Source of the DNA: Serinus canaria
Taxonomy: Eukaryota > Chordata > Aves > Passeriformes > Fringillidae
Direction: 5' to 3'
Assembly: GCF_022539315.1 (NCBI RefSeq)
Contig: NC_066316.1
Location: 52,639,994-52,703,993, forward strand
Length of the DNA stretch: 64,000 nucleotides
Below the pieces are notes generated by a model that had not been told where the DNA came from, ran no database searches, and saw only the letters and a list, made by a program, of their open reading frames with translations. The position numbers were made by a program, and so were the translations under genes. Positions 44,701-55,570 of the stretch are shown one piece after another. Position 1 is the first letter of the stretch; every line of letters begins with the position of its first letter.

Positions 44701-47700
44701 TCCAGACAGCAGTACAATTTCCCTTGAGACAGGCAAGAGCACAGGGTACTGAGGACAAGAGGAATGCACATGTGTTTGTGTTTTTATGCACACGAAACAC
44801 AAAAGGACTAAACCAGGAAAGTGACAGGGAAGAGTAGGAAAACATCTGTGTCTACACAGCAGGTTGTGAACACACACAGAGAAGATGTATAGCAGGTAGG
44901 AATATGAGCAAGACATATACATCTGTATTTGGACCAGGAAGATCCCTCTGTCCAAATGGTCCCTCCTTGTATGTATTTGGTCTGGCAATTTAATGGAATT
45001 TTTTAACCCTCAAAATATGCTCTTTCAATCGCAAACACAGTACTATAAAAATTATGCAAGAAAAGCAGTTTCTCACACAGACCGAACATTCCAAAGTTAC
45101 TACAAAGGAAGAATGGAAAAGAAGTTTATAAATGGGCAGCAAGGGATCACTCTGTCCAAGATAGGTTAGCTGTCATGACAGCTCTAAACATGCAGCACTG
45201 CTTGGGCTCCTACACCTACCCTATCCATCCCACCTAAACTTACAAGGAAAAATTAAGAATTTCAGCCATCACAGCCAGAATTTCATATCAGAATTGCAGT
45301 GCAACATCACTAACAGCCACCCACTATAAAGTCAGTTCTGCATCACTGAACTTTTCAGCTCTCAAGTACATATAAACCAGATTTTTAAAGACATTTTTTG
45401 TTTTAAAAAGCAAAATTGAGTTTCAGTAGGTGTTCAAAGTTGGTAAGTCATCATATATCAGTAATTAAGTCTTGACAAAACAAATAGAATTAGCCTTTTT
45501 AAAGGGTTTTTATTTTTTTAATTGGAAGATATGAACCAATATTGGGACAGAGAAATCACAGTCAAAGTTTTTAAGAACAGCAATCAACCAAATAATGAAT
45601 CTCTAGTGCTATAACTGCTTGTTCTCTAGCAAGTGATATATAAAAGCTTTTGAAAGAAAATGATGCTGTGGCTGCATTAATAACAAATGGAGACTAATTT
45701 AAATAGTTATTGTTTTTCTTCTAGTCTTGCTCACTGAACATAATAACAGATAAAGGCAGAGAACTACCCTGAGTTGATGAACTGCACAGCTACTGAAATT
45801 GAGTTCTGCACCTTGGATTTTCTTTGAAAGTGTCTCACACCAAAGATAACAGACCCATTGTGAAAAGAGAAAGTGAGTGCAACTTGGAAAAACGTCCAAA
45901 AAAGTCTGTGTCTGTTTGGGTTACAGGAACTGTAAGAGCAGCATCCATCTCTGATCAAACTGTATTGATTTTTCAGATGAAAATCAAGAGTTCTGCCAGG
46001 CTTCCCAAACTGCAGGTATAGATGTTGAGTGTGGGCAATAGCACATTTAAGTAGCACAGAAAATACGGATGCATCTCCCACACTTTCATTTACTTAGTGG
46101 GTTTGGTGAGCTTTTCTCAGACTGCACCCTTTAACGAGAGAGCATTCTGTTGTTAGGGCCCCTCCTTCTATTCACAGGAAGCAAGCAGCTGTCAACAAAA
46201 GTGAGGAATATCACAGTAATTGTTCAGTGGATCTCCTCCCAAGGTAAACAGCATTCTTTTAAAAACATTTCAGTTATAATAATGAACACTGTCAGCCAAA
46301 CTATCCAGCAAACTAGTCTTACAAGGACAAGAATCCCACAGCCATGCCAGTTCCTGAAGGGGATCACAGGCATGGCCTGGGACCACAGCATGGTACAGAT
46401 GACCAAGCGCTACTTACAGCAGCCAAGTCCCATGGGCCAAAGGCAACCATACCACCAAATTATTCTGTATGCAGACACAATATACCGCCACAGCTCCCTC
46501 TCAGGTTCTGATACTGATTAGAAACAATACACTCAGTTTTCTCTTCCAGGAGCTTTGCCTAGTCTTACATAAAACAACTTTCTTTCAGTTCTTGCAGCCT
46601 GGCAGTATAAGTACACAACTACAAATATAGTTCAATTTTAAAGCCAAATAGCCCAATTACACTAAATTAAATAATTCATTTTTTCCCCCTTTATCACAAA
46701 ATGCATTTTTGTTGATGCAGTATTTTAGTGGCCAAATAATGCCCTTCAGCATCCTTCACCAAGTCACAGGAATATCAGTGGTTAACCTTTATGAACTCAA
46801 AGCCAGTTTAGACCTTTGGCTGCTATAATAAATCAAACGGCAGGAAAGAAGGTTTTATTTCACAGACAAATTTTATTATTGAAGGCTATTATGAAAAATG
46901 TACTGCCTACAAGGCACAGATGGGCATAAAAAGCCAGAACAGCTGCCTCCAATTAACCCACCCTTCTTTCCAAGTCAGGCAGGACTGGATGGCTCTGAGG
47001 TCTGGGAGCCCTTTTCACTGTAGAGGAGGTGAAAGACAGGGCAGGGTTAGAGACAACCCAACATGTCAAAAAGTGTCAGAGAGGGACACAGGAGAACACA
47101 CTGGACGTGCTGAGTGATGTGGAAGTCAGCAGTAAAGCAGAGGAAGATGGTAACAACCTAAGTAATTACATAGGGGGTGGGTTGCTTAATGAGTACCAGC
47201 CACTTTCCTTCTCCCTGTCACTTGACTTCTGTATTGATAAAGCTCTTCTGACAGCAGAGTATCAGTATATTTCACACTGCTAGGAGAGCACACCGACTTA
47301 TTTTTCAAGTATGTTTTAGCCCTGGAAAAGTCCTCTGGCATGAAATAAAGAAGGATCCCATGCTTTTTAACTCCCTAGGGACACTGCATCTTTGTTGACC
47401 AGACGACCACAAATCTCTCTGATCTCCAGGATGAGTACACAGGCTTTATGTGCTTAGCCTCCCAGGTCATGTCAGGACTCTCACAAAGATCTCTGAAACC
47501 AGAGATGTAAGCTCATATGCGTTTGACTTTGAAGTTCATATTTTTACACTAAAATATTTTGTATTTATGTGGCATCTATCACCCAAACATTTAGAAGGCT
47601 TTGCACACAGCTATGAGTTTCCTCACAGGAAATCAAGTATTAGCACTACCATTATGCATATAGAAATAAAAAAAAAAAAAAATTAAAAAATGCAGCAGTC

Positions 47701-50700
47701 TGCTGAAAAATTATGTTGCAATGAAGCTGCTTGTTTCATTTTATCAACTCTTCCCTGCAAAGCAGTTGCAAATACCAAGTCTTTGTAGGTAGTACTTCTA
47801 TGAAAAAGTGAGATGGAAGAAAAACTTCCCTGTTCCTGTCAAGACAAAGGCTTCTTCAGACATCTCAGGAGCAGTAAGCTCATTAGCATTTAAATACATC
47901 TGTAAATATCAACAGGTTTAGACAAAGTATATGAGAACTGTAATCTTTTAAAAAGAGAACATCCTTACCTGCTATTCCTATGAAGACTGTCAGCCCAAAA
48001 CAAATAAAGAATACTACAAAGACCAGAACAAAATGCCTTTTGGACAGTGTATACAATCGCATTGGGGCCAGCCTACAGGAAGCAAAAGAAACCGCAGAAT
48101 TAGTGTCTGTCATATTTCTAAAGGGGCAGAAAATAAACCCCATTCATTCTTCAACAAAGAAAATTAAACCAAACGCTGAGGTAACATGTAACACTAAGAA
48201 AAAAGATATTAATGCTGCTTCATAGAGCAAAGATAACAGGAATTATTAAACACATCTATGTACACACACATTTGTGCTCCAAAATGTACGAATTTTGCCC
48301 ATTTTTTAATGTTAGGGTTTTCTATTGCCCTAAAACTTGTGCAACAGAAAGAATTTCTTAAAGGGAGAAAAGGTTGTTTGTGTTATTTCATACATTAATA
48401 ACTTAAACATCCAAGATCTTATGTCTCCTGCAATGAGAGCTTCATCAAAAGGGACAGACATCACTAACAACTCAGTTACCCGCACAGGATCTTGATGAGT
48501 TGTCTGTACACCAAAAGTATATTTCAACCTAGCAGGATCATCCCTAACAAGGAGTAGGGCAGAACTCCAGATCTGCTAGATGCACATGCTCAGGCTTTGA
48601 ACTCTTGTCTGAGCTCCACCAAAGCTTGGGAAATAAAAACCTGAACTCAAGTTTGCTATTGGACTCCTAAATAAAAATACACATATAAGCAATGACATCT
48701 CCTGCACTATGCACTGGCGGTTACCATTAGGTTAAAAACAAAACAGAGGCAGGGGTGTGGGTGTGCATTGAAAATACCAACTGCATTCCCTGGAAAACAG
48801 GTAACTTCCAGTTCTGTTAGCCTAAGGGAAATATGAGCAAATAACTAATCTTACATAAGGTGGACAAATCCACCACGTTTCAAAATACAGCAAACATTTC
48901 CTCTTGAGATACACCAGAACTGAGCCACCACACACCTGACTTTCTACTGCTGTTCCAGGGGGTATGATCATAGGAATCTGTACAGTTTATATGGGAAAGC
49001 TGCAGGACTGGGGGGCTGATGGGCTGGTGGCGGTGTTTTTCAATAAATTTGTAGGAGCATCATCACGGAAAGAAATGAAACTTTAAGACTTTAATTACAG
49101 CACTCCCTTTTAGCTTGGAATAAAACTTCTTTCTTCTTTTCACCAGCTGAATGGTGCTCTCACTGGTTCACCACATTAACACAGGATTGCAGAAGAGGTG
49201 GTGAAATCCTCCCCATAAGCCCTGCCTGAACTTTGGGACCAGGTACCATGTGCTGCATGCATGGCAGCCCTTAAAGCAAGGCAAACAATTCACTTTAAAC
49301 CAGTACAACGATTTAATAATAACAACCTCTATTTTCTTTGAGAATCACTGCATTTTTGCCAAGTGAAGCACTACCAAAACAAATTTGAATTATTTCTTTA
49401 CTGCAAAGTTTGAGAGATCCAAATCTTAATTTATTAACATGGAAAGGAGGTGGGGAAGGGAGGAAAACCCCACAGAAGTAATGAGAACTTCAAGCAAGTA
49501 GCTGCAAATGTTATGAGCCTGCACAAACTGGCTGTGCAGGACTCCAGGCACAGGACCTGCAAAACACTTGCCACACACCTTTACACACAGCAGAAACTCT
49601 GCATCAGTCTAGAGGTCAGAACAGCTGACTGCACAGCCAAAAAAGGCAAGCCATACATGAAATGACCAAGTCATTACCATATAATAATCAGACCATCACA
49701 CAGAAGCCTCACAGACAAAGAGGGTTTAAGCTGACTTTTAAAAATGCCAATTAATAGAAGCATTTCAAACCAGAACTTGTCTGCTCAACTTTTTCAGGGA
49801 TGTTAACTGCAGTATTTTTCTTATATCAATGTTTTAAAACCTCAGCATTCATGCACTTAAACCATGTTAAAGCTATTAAATCTGTACTAGTTCTAAAACA
49901 ACTAACTAAGGTGCATTTTTACATCAGCTCCAGAGATGACCTGGTATTCCACGTCTACCTGAGTACACCAAGAATAGGATATTATCCTGAGATACCAAAG
50001 TATTAATCATAACAAGAAAATCCTTGACATATAAAAACAGTACATAAAATGTGGAGATGCCTAAATTAACTGTAAGATTTCAAGTGGATACCAAATACTT
50101 CATGGCAGAGCACATACTGAGGATGTCTCAAAACAGGAAAGTCCATGGCTTGAGCAGAGCTGACAACTGGAAGGGTATCATGCTTGCAGTAAAGCATAAC
50201 ATATACTTGTGCTGTCTGAACAGCTCACATCTGGGCATCCACTTCACAGCTACAGGCTCATGCAGGATAATTCTGACTTGCTGTGCATGTTCTTGGTTCT
50301 TTTGATAAGTTTCCTAATTTCAAAGTTTTTGCAAACATTGCAAAATGCATGATGTGGACACAAAAAGCGGCTCCTTCCCCACACTCCTTACAGGAAAGCC
50401 ACCGGCTCCTCACCCAGCCAAGAATGTTACAACCACTGGCAATTAGCACCTTGGTTTACACATAAGCCAGAGTAGATGTGCTTGTGAGCTTTTGAAGAAC
50501 ACATTCCAGACATTGGCTCATTCTTTATTCCAGCTGCTCTCCAGATGGTGCAACACCTAGTAGTTGGAATGGGTAGGTGTACAACTACCTACCAACAGGG
50601 ATGCTGTACCCATCCAAGAGTGGAGACACAGAGAGCAGGGACACACTTGGTGTTTTCCCTTCATTCACAGCTGTACTCCTCAAGTCTCATTTAAGCCACT

Positions 50701-52760
50701 GACTGAACGTGCTGCTGTAGAGGTCAGTAAGGCAACATGGACATTTTTACTCACAGCAAATCTAAGAACTCAGCCAAATCTTAACTACATTTCTCATGAG
50801 GGCAAACCACAATTTACAGCATTCCTATCAGGTGATGCATGCTCCACTGCCCCTCGCCACAGCTGCAGAACTTCCTTGTGTAGATTTAAGTGTCTTGTTG
50901 CACCTACCACCAGCTGACATACAAAGCAGGTAAAATCACCTTCCCCTGAGTTCATTGTTTAACACCTGCCTTTTGGAATACATAAAGTTTATAAATACAC
51001 GTAAGTGCAAGTTGGTGATGCCCCACTGACAGCCTCTATCTTACATTTGAAAGGCCCAAGAAAGAATGAAATGTTGGAAGCACATTTATAGGAAAAGCAA
51101 AAAAGATTACTCCCTCTGGATGCACCTGTTCAAACAAGTCAAGAACTGTGCTTTCCTCTACCAAACAAAGTGGAAGATACTTTCATCAGCCCAACCACAG
51201 TAGTCCAAAGCTCAAGACTATGCATCCAGCTGTCTGCAGATCTTTCAGGCAGCTTTTACCACCTACACTCAGCTTTACCCTAATTCAGAGTGGTTTATAA
51301 TTAACTTATGTCTGAAACTGACAGCAGAGGAGAAAAATCCTGAGATACAAACAGAGAAATAGTATACTTACACATCTCAAATAGCAGTCAGTAAAACTAA
51401 ACTGCTCTAGTGCAGCCTGTGACAGAGTTAACTTTGGAAACACACACTCATAACTACTGCAATTTTTCAGTAGCCATTCATACGTGAGATGTAAAGGTGG
51501 GTTACGTTTTGCTTTTGGCGTAAAATTTTGTCTCCAAAGGGTCAGCAAAATGTTCCTCAGGATATTCCTCATCTTCAAATCACTTCTCATGACTGCACAA
51601 CCAAGTCTTAAAGGAAGACCATCACAAAAAACAGAGCCTATTATATAGCAGTTTTCACTAAAGACTGACTTTAAAGAAGGGAAAGCTCTGGTGAAACTGA
51701 GACTAAGCAGTATGTAGGCACAGAGTCGATACTAAAGAAATAGCTCACTTTTATGCACAGCAGCTTTTCTGAAATCCTAGCCTCAACATCTCTGCCTCCA
51801 ACTGCTCTTCTCTATTTTAGGCTCACTCCCAAATAGAACCATCAAACCCACTTTGATTTGAATAATTATATATTCTACCTATGCTGAAAGTACTGGGGCT
51901 ATCCATACACCCTGCACTTGCTCATGGTTTAAATACATTGTGTGCTTCGTGTCCCTCAGAAGACCTTGAATTTTTTCTTGCAAATGTATTCCACAAGGGT
52001 TAATAGCTAATGAGGAAGCACATGACTACATAAAAAGAGGCATAAAGCTAACATTGTTATTACTATATAGAACTTCTACATGACAACTGACAGATAAACA
52101 TGGCTATGCTTTACCTTTGTATGTGCATACGGGATGGGCTTGGCTTTTTCGGTTTTTTAGTTGTTGTTCGTTGTATTCGTTTAAGTCTGAATAATTAAAC
52201 ACGACTATGGCTCTGTGCATGCCAAGAAATATCCGGGAAAACAAGTTTTATTTTTTCCTTTAACAAACAATCTGAGAATAAAGATACCGGGGGTGGGGGG
52301 AGGTTTTATTGGCCATATAAAAGGCAAACTCATAGCGTTCACCTAAATAAAAGGACAGTCACCCTCGGGGCTCTGAGTGGCGAACCACAACCTCAGAAAC
52401 ATTCATTTAACCCTCGGCGAGCTGATTTCCTTAACGAGGATAAACGCGTACAAACTGAATTAGACTCAGAGATTAGACCCAGAAAGATTGAGGGGTCTCC
52501 CTCCCTGGAGACACTCCAGACCCGTCAGGACACAATCCCGTGCCACGCGCTCTAGGATTGATCCTGCCGGAGCACGCAGCCTGGACCAGGCGCCCAGTGA
52601 CCGCGGTCCACTTCATCGCTTGCCCGTTCTGTGATTCTGTCAATGACAACACCCAGCTCCTCCCTCACAAAGAGGGGTTTGTTCTCCCGGACCCGAGCGA
52701 ACCGGGAGCCCCTCAGGCTCGCGCACCCCCCGCGCCCCCCGCCCCCACTCACGGCTCCAT
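29708..52760 (-). CDS. TMEM181: Transmembrane protein 181 (GPR178), complete
   Basis: Seven-transmembrane protein with a luminal/extracellular N-domain, of the GOST-like group; reported as a host factor for E. coli cytolethal distending toxin. Seventeen coding exons on minus: 52760-52753, 48072-47969, 44056-44001, 42750-42660, 42113-41995, 40926-40807, 38875-38795, 37839-37740, 37001-36871, 36286-36195, 35141-35084, 34441-34339, 34242-34191, 33601-33519, 32438-32349, 30746-30680 and 29786-29708. They sum to 1434 nt (477 aa plus stop), close to the human 475-aa form, with all phases matching. A first hydrophobic segment (about residues 17-37, HFVLVFVVFFICFGLTVFIG) is followed by an N-domain with sequons NNS, NLS, NVT, NRT, NYT and NIT, then a multi-pass region (about 178-430) and the acidic tail MPLQNGQAIRAKYKEESDSD. 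Sixteen introns; 15 fit GT-AG and one (33518-32439) is AT-AC. The first exon codes only ATG-GAG-CC. Confidence 0.97.
31590..31700 (+). mobile_element. Short CR1 LINE 3' end, sense orientation
   Basis: The stretch AGGTCTTTTCCAACCTGGG followed by TCTATGGTTCTGTA matches the usual CR1 3' end pattern (AGGTCCCTTCCAACCC...TTCTATGATTCTGT). It is short, diverged and inside a TMEM181 intron. Confidence 0.6.
32439..33518 (-). other. TMEM181: U12-type AT-AC intron of TMEM181
   Basis: On the minus strand the exon ending CAGAACT is followed by ATATCCTT, the exact minor-spliceosome AT-AC donor consensus. At the other end, TCCTTAAC (32455-32448), a close match to the U12 branch consensus, lies about 10 nt before an AC acceptor (32440-32439). 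Joining at these points gives N-S-A-E-F-L, the sequence known from mammalian TMEM181. No GT donor or AG acceptor nearby keeps both frame and these residues. The intron is 1,080 nt. Confidence 0.93.
33250..33278 (+). repeat. 11-bp tandem repeat (TATGCATAAGG)
   Basis: About 2.6 copies of an 11-bp unit containing the palindromic ATGCAT core, in a TMEM181 intron. Confidence 0.85.
37088..37115 (+). repeat. (AAC)n microsatellite
   Basis: About seven AAC units running into an A-tract, just upstream of the 37001-36871 TMEM181 exon in transcript sense (GTT repeats in its intron). Confidence 0.9.
38320..38480 (-). mobile_element. Degraded CR1 LINE 3' end, antisense
   Basis: AATCATAGCATAATTTAGG, then GGAACTCTGGAGGTCATCTGG, resembles the reverse complement of the CR1 3' tail (ATCATAGAATGG...GGTCATCTAGTCCA). 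It lies in a TMEM181 intron between the 38875-38795 and 37839-37740 exons; similarity fades toward 38,640. Confidence 0.6.
44377..44430 (+). repeat. TATC/TATA microsatellite
   Basis: Interrupted TATC, CTATAT and TATA units in the TMEM181 intron between exons 2 and 3. Probably polymorphic. Confidence 0.8.
44505..44700 (-). mobile_element. Degraded CR1 LINE, antisense
   Basis: Plus-strand text such as GGGAAACCTGTTCCAGTATT, AACCACCATTACAGTAAGAA and AAAAATTCCTAATATCTAAC is the standard antisense pattern of the CR1 3' coding/UTR region. Reading frames are broken. It lies in the TMEM181 intron between exons 2 and 3. Confidence 0.75.
48073..52752 (-). other. TMEM181 intron 1
   Basis: 4.7-kb intron between the 8-nt first coding segment (donor GTGAGT at 52752) and exon 2 (acceptor CCTGTAG). 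AT-rich; no other exon or clear repeat recognised. Confidence 0.75.
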
Positions 52761-53060
52761 CGCCGCGCCGCGCGCGCGCTGCCGGCACCTCCTCCGCGCG
52801 CCGCCGCCGTGGCACAGCCGGCGCCGCGCGGCGCCTTCCGCGTGCGTCACCGCGCGGCCGCCACGCGGCCCCACACACGTCACGGGCCCCGCCGCGCCCC
52901 GGCCGCGGGGGAGCTGCGAGGGAGGGGGGGCGGGGGAGCTGCGAGGGAGGGGGGGCGGGGGAGCTACGGCGAGCCCGAGGGGACACGCGCCAGCGCCGGG
53001 AGGAGGAGCGGGAGAGACCCCTCGGGAGGGAGTGCGGTACAGCTTATCTTTGGTGAGGCG
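52690..53060. promoter_or_regulatory. CpG-island promoter of TMEM181
   Basis: Very GC-rich, CpG-dense sequence around and upstream of the minus-strand ATG at 52760. The ATG context is GCGGCGATGG, a strong Kozak match. No TATA box was seen. A G-rich 25-bp tandem repeat lies at 52907-52973. Confidence 0.8.
52907..52973 (+). repeat. G-rich 25-bp tandem repeat in the TMEM181 promoter
   Basis: Two perfect 25-bp units (GGGGGAGCTGCGAGGGAGGG plus GGGGC) at 52907-52931 and 52932-52956, then a partial third copy that diverges at GAGCTACGGC. Each unit has three or four G-runs, so the plus strand could form G-quadruplexes about 150-210 bp upstream of the ATG. Confidence 0.88.
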
Positions 53061-53125
53061 GCTTGCAGCGCCAGCACACGGCTGGTCCTGGCCTGTCTAG
53101 CGCTGCGGGTTCAAAATCCCCGTAA

Positions 53126-53917
53126 CACAGAATCAGGGAACAAGCTGAAAAGATCCCAAAGATCACCGAGTCCAACCTATGACCTAGCACCACCGTGTCT
53201 GCTTACGCCATAGCACGGAGTGCCACGTCAATGACACTCAGTCTTTCCTTAAACACCCTTAAAGATGGTGACTTCACCACCTGGACAGCCCGTTCCAATG
53301 CCTAATCACCCTTTCTTTGACAATATTCCTCCTAATGTCCAACCTGAACCTCAGCGTGAGGTGCAGGGTGCAGCGTGAAGCCTTTCCTCTTGTCCTGTGT
53401 CTGGTTTCTTGGGAGGAGAGACCAGCCCCCACTGGCTCCAGCCTCCTTTCTGGTGGCTGTCGAGAGTTATGAGGTCTCCCCGAGCCTCCTTTTCTCCACA
53501 CTAAACACTCCCAGCTCCCTCAGCTGCTTCTCACAGGACTTGTGCTCCAGACCCTTCCCCAGCTCTGTTGCCCTTCTCTGGACACGCTCCAGCCCCTCAG
53601 TGTCCTCCCTGCAGTGAGGGACCCAGAACTCATCACAGGATTTGAGGTGCAGCCTCACCTGTGCTGAGAGCAGGGGGACAATCCCGGCCCTGCTCCTGCT
53701 GGCCACACCATTGCTGATCCAGGCCAGGATGCCATCGGCCTTCTTGGCCACCTGGGCACAGCTGGGTCATGCTCAGCTGCTGTTGACCAGCACCCCCAGG
53801 TCCTTTTCTGCCAGGCCACTTTCCAGCTGCCCTTCCCCAGCCTGTAGCCGTGCATGGGGTTGTGACCAAAGTGTAGAGCCCAGCGTTTGGTCTAGTTGAA
53901 CCTCATACTGTTGGTTA
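53126..53917 (-). mobile_element. CR1 LINE, 5'-truncated, antisense
   Basis: About 790 bp of the non-LTR retrotransposon of birds, read on minus. The 53751-53467 stretch encodes the C-terminal end of the CR1 reverse-transcriptase protein ([52 protein letters not shown]), and 53501-53274 continues into the tail region (RFRLDIRRNIVKE). The element ends near 53126, where the plus strand shows ACACAGAATCAGGG, the complement of the CR1 3' end. The 5' part, including the endonuclease, is missing, as is usual for CR1. Frameshift between the two segments indicates an inactive copy. It sits about 370 bp upstream of the TMEM181 start. Confidence 0.93.
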
Positions 53918-55439
53918 TGAGGCCAAAAGTGTCATTGTGCCAGGATAACAGCAGTATTTTCCACATTTCTAGTGTGTTTTACCAGCTTGTGCTGTAGTAG
54001 TAGCAACCACAGGTAGCAGAGGGAAATTTAATGGTATAAACAGAAAATACTTAGGACAGAAAAGTGGTTCTGAATCCAATCGAAACCCATCCATTTTAGG
54101 CAAAAGGTCCAGTGTGACGTATCCATGCTGAACACGTACGTGTTTAGCGCCACCTGAGTGGTAAACGATTTGTTTACCACCTCTTTCAGTGGAATTAAGA
54201 TGCTGTCACTGCAGTCATCTGCACGAAGCTTTGTGGTATTCAAGGGATGTGATTGATGTATCATGTTTGCAGAGAATTCAGTCAGCTCACGAGTAACAGA
54301 AATTAAATCCTAGGAGTAAGCGACTACTTTAAACACACTATGTAATAAAAATGTCTAGTTCACACCCAACAGTGTTCTGTTCTTGCACAATGTTAAGATA
54401 AAGTTGGGTTTCTGTTCTGAATTTCTGTTAAATGTCCTAAGACTGGGCAACAAAGATTGTCAACCTGGGTAGTGATGGTAAAGAGTAGGAAGGTATAGGG
54501 GTTAGCCAAACTATGTTTTGTACTCATTTTTGATAGCTCTAACACCTGCTCATAGAAAGTCAGCACTGCAGTTACTAAAACGTGGGAATACCTGATGTGT
54601 AGTCTTGAAGGAAATTCAGAGTAACTGGCTGGCTTTGTTGTTTGTCATATACAGAAGGTGGAGCCAGTTTGGGATGACCCCCAAAGAAATGCTTGGATAG
54701 ATCAGTCAACAAATAATTTAAAAATTATCTCTTCAACAGTTAAATAATTTCATTAAGAGCTTACTTCAATGATACAATGGTCTTATTGCATTTCCTTTTT
54801 AAAAGTACTTAGGATTAATAATATTATTTATTTTATTCTATTACTCTGGGGGCAGTTATGTCATTACTTGTGACCTGTGGGACCCAGTATACCAGTCTTG
54901 TATAACACCACTGAACCTAAAAACATGCCGGGAATTAATTTAGTAATTGATACTGGTATTTATCCCATCAGTGATTTACAGCACTGATGATCACTTGGTA
55001 ATCTCATAAAAATAGTTGCCTTGGGAAATACAAAGTACCAATTGATGAAGAAAAGGTGTCCACACCTTTTAAATCAATGAGAGTTTAAACTGTAGACAAG
55101 AACCAATTGGGGGAAAGAAAATAAAGCTTTGAGTAATCAGGACAACTTAACAAAGTGTATCTGCTCAGAACAAGTTATCACTGCCAAGCCACAATTGGCT
55201 ATTAGGTCATGGATGACTATGACATGAGTTGTGTTGCTTCCAGCACACTTCTGGCTTCTCCAAGTTCTCCCTGGCCAGAAAATGATGGAATGGTGCTTAT
55301 AGCATCTGTGACCATTCCCAGTGTTCTGGCAAGTGTGGTTGTGTAGTTATGACTCTCTGTATTTATGTGCACACAACTGAGCTGTTCCAAGGACTGCTCC
55401 AATCCCTCTGGCACTCAGGTGTCTCACTGATGTGAATTT

Positions 55440-55570
55440 ATTATCCTCAAACCAAAACTGTGTTCTTCTCATTGAGTAGGTCGGAAACTTGAAGCACAGA
55501 GAGACTGAACCTTGCCAAAAGTCACTTGGAGAACTGTGTGGGTGGCAGAGCTTGAAATACAGCTCACTTC
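55440..55570 (+). mobile_element. MIR-like SINE remnant
   Basis: GAAACTTGAAGCACAGAGAG, then CTTGCCAAAAGTCACTTGG and GGTGGCAGAGCTTGAAA follow the MIR core order (GAAACTGAGGCACAGAGAG...CTTGCCCAAGGTCAC...GGCAGAGCTGGGA). Diverged as expected for an ancient amniote SINE. Confidence 0.65.

Noticed and set aside
52540..53100. 186-codon plus-strand frame and overlapping frames at the TMEM181 promoter
   Set aside because: GC-rich, overlapping TMEM181 exon 1 on the other strand and the G-rich tandem repeat. No protein-like pattern.
53467..53751. A protein gene at 53.5 kb
   Set aside because: It is the C-terminal end of a truncated CR1 reverse transcriptase, not a host gene.
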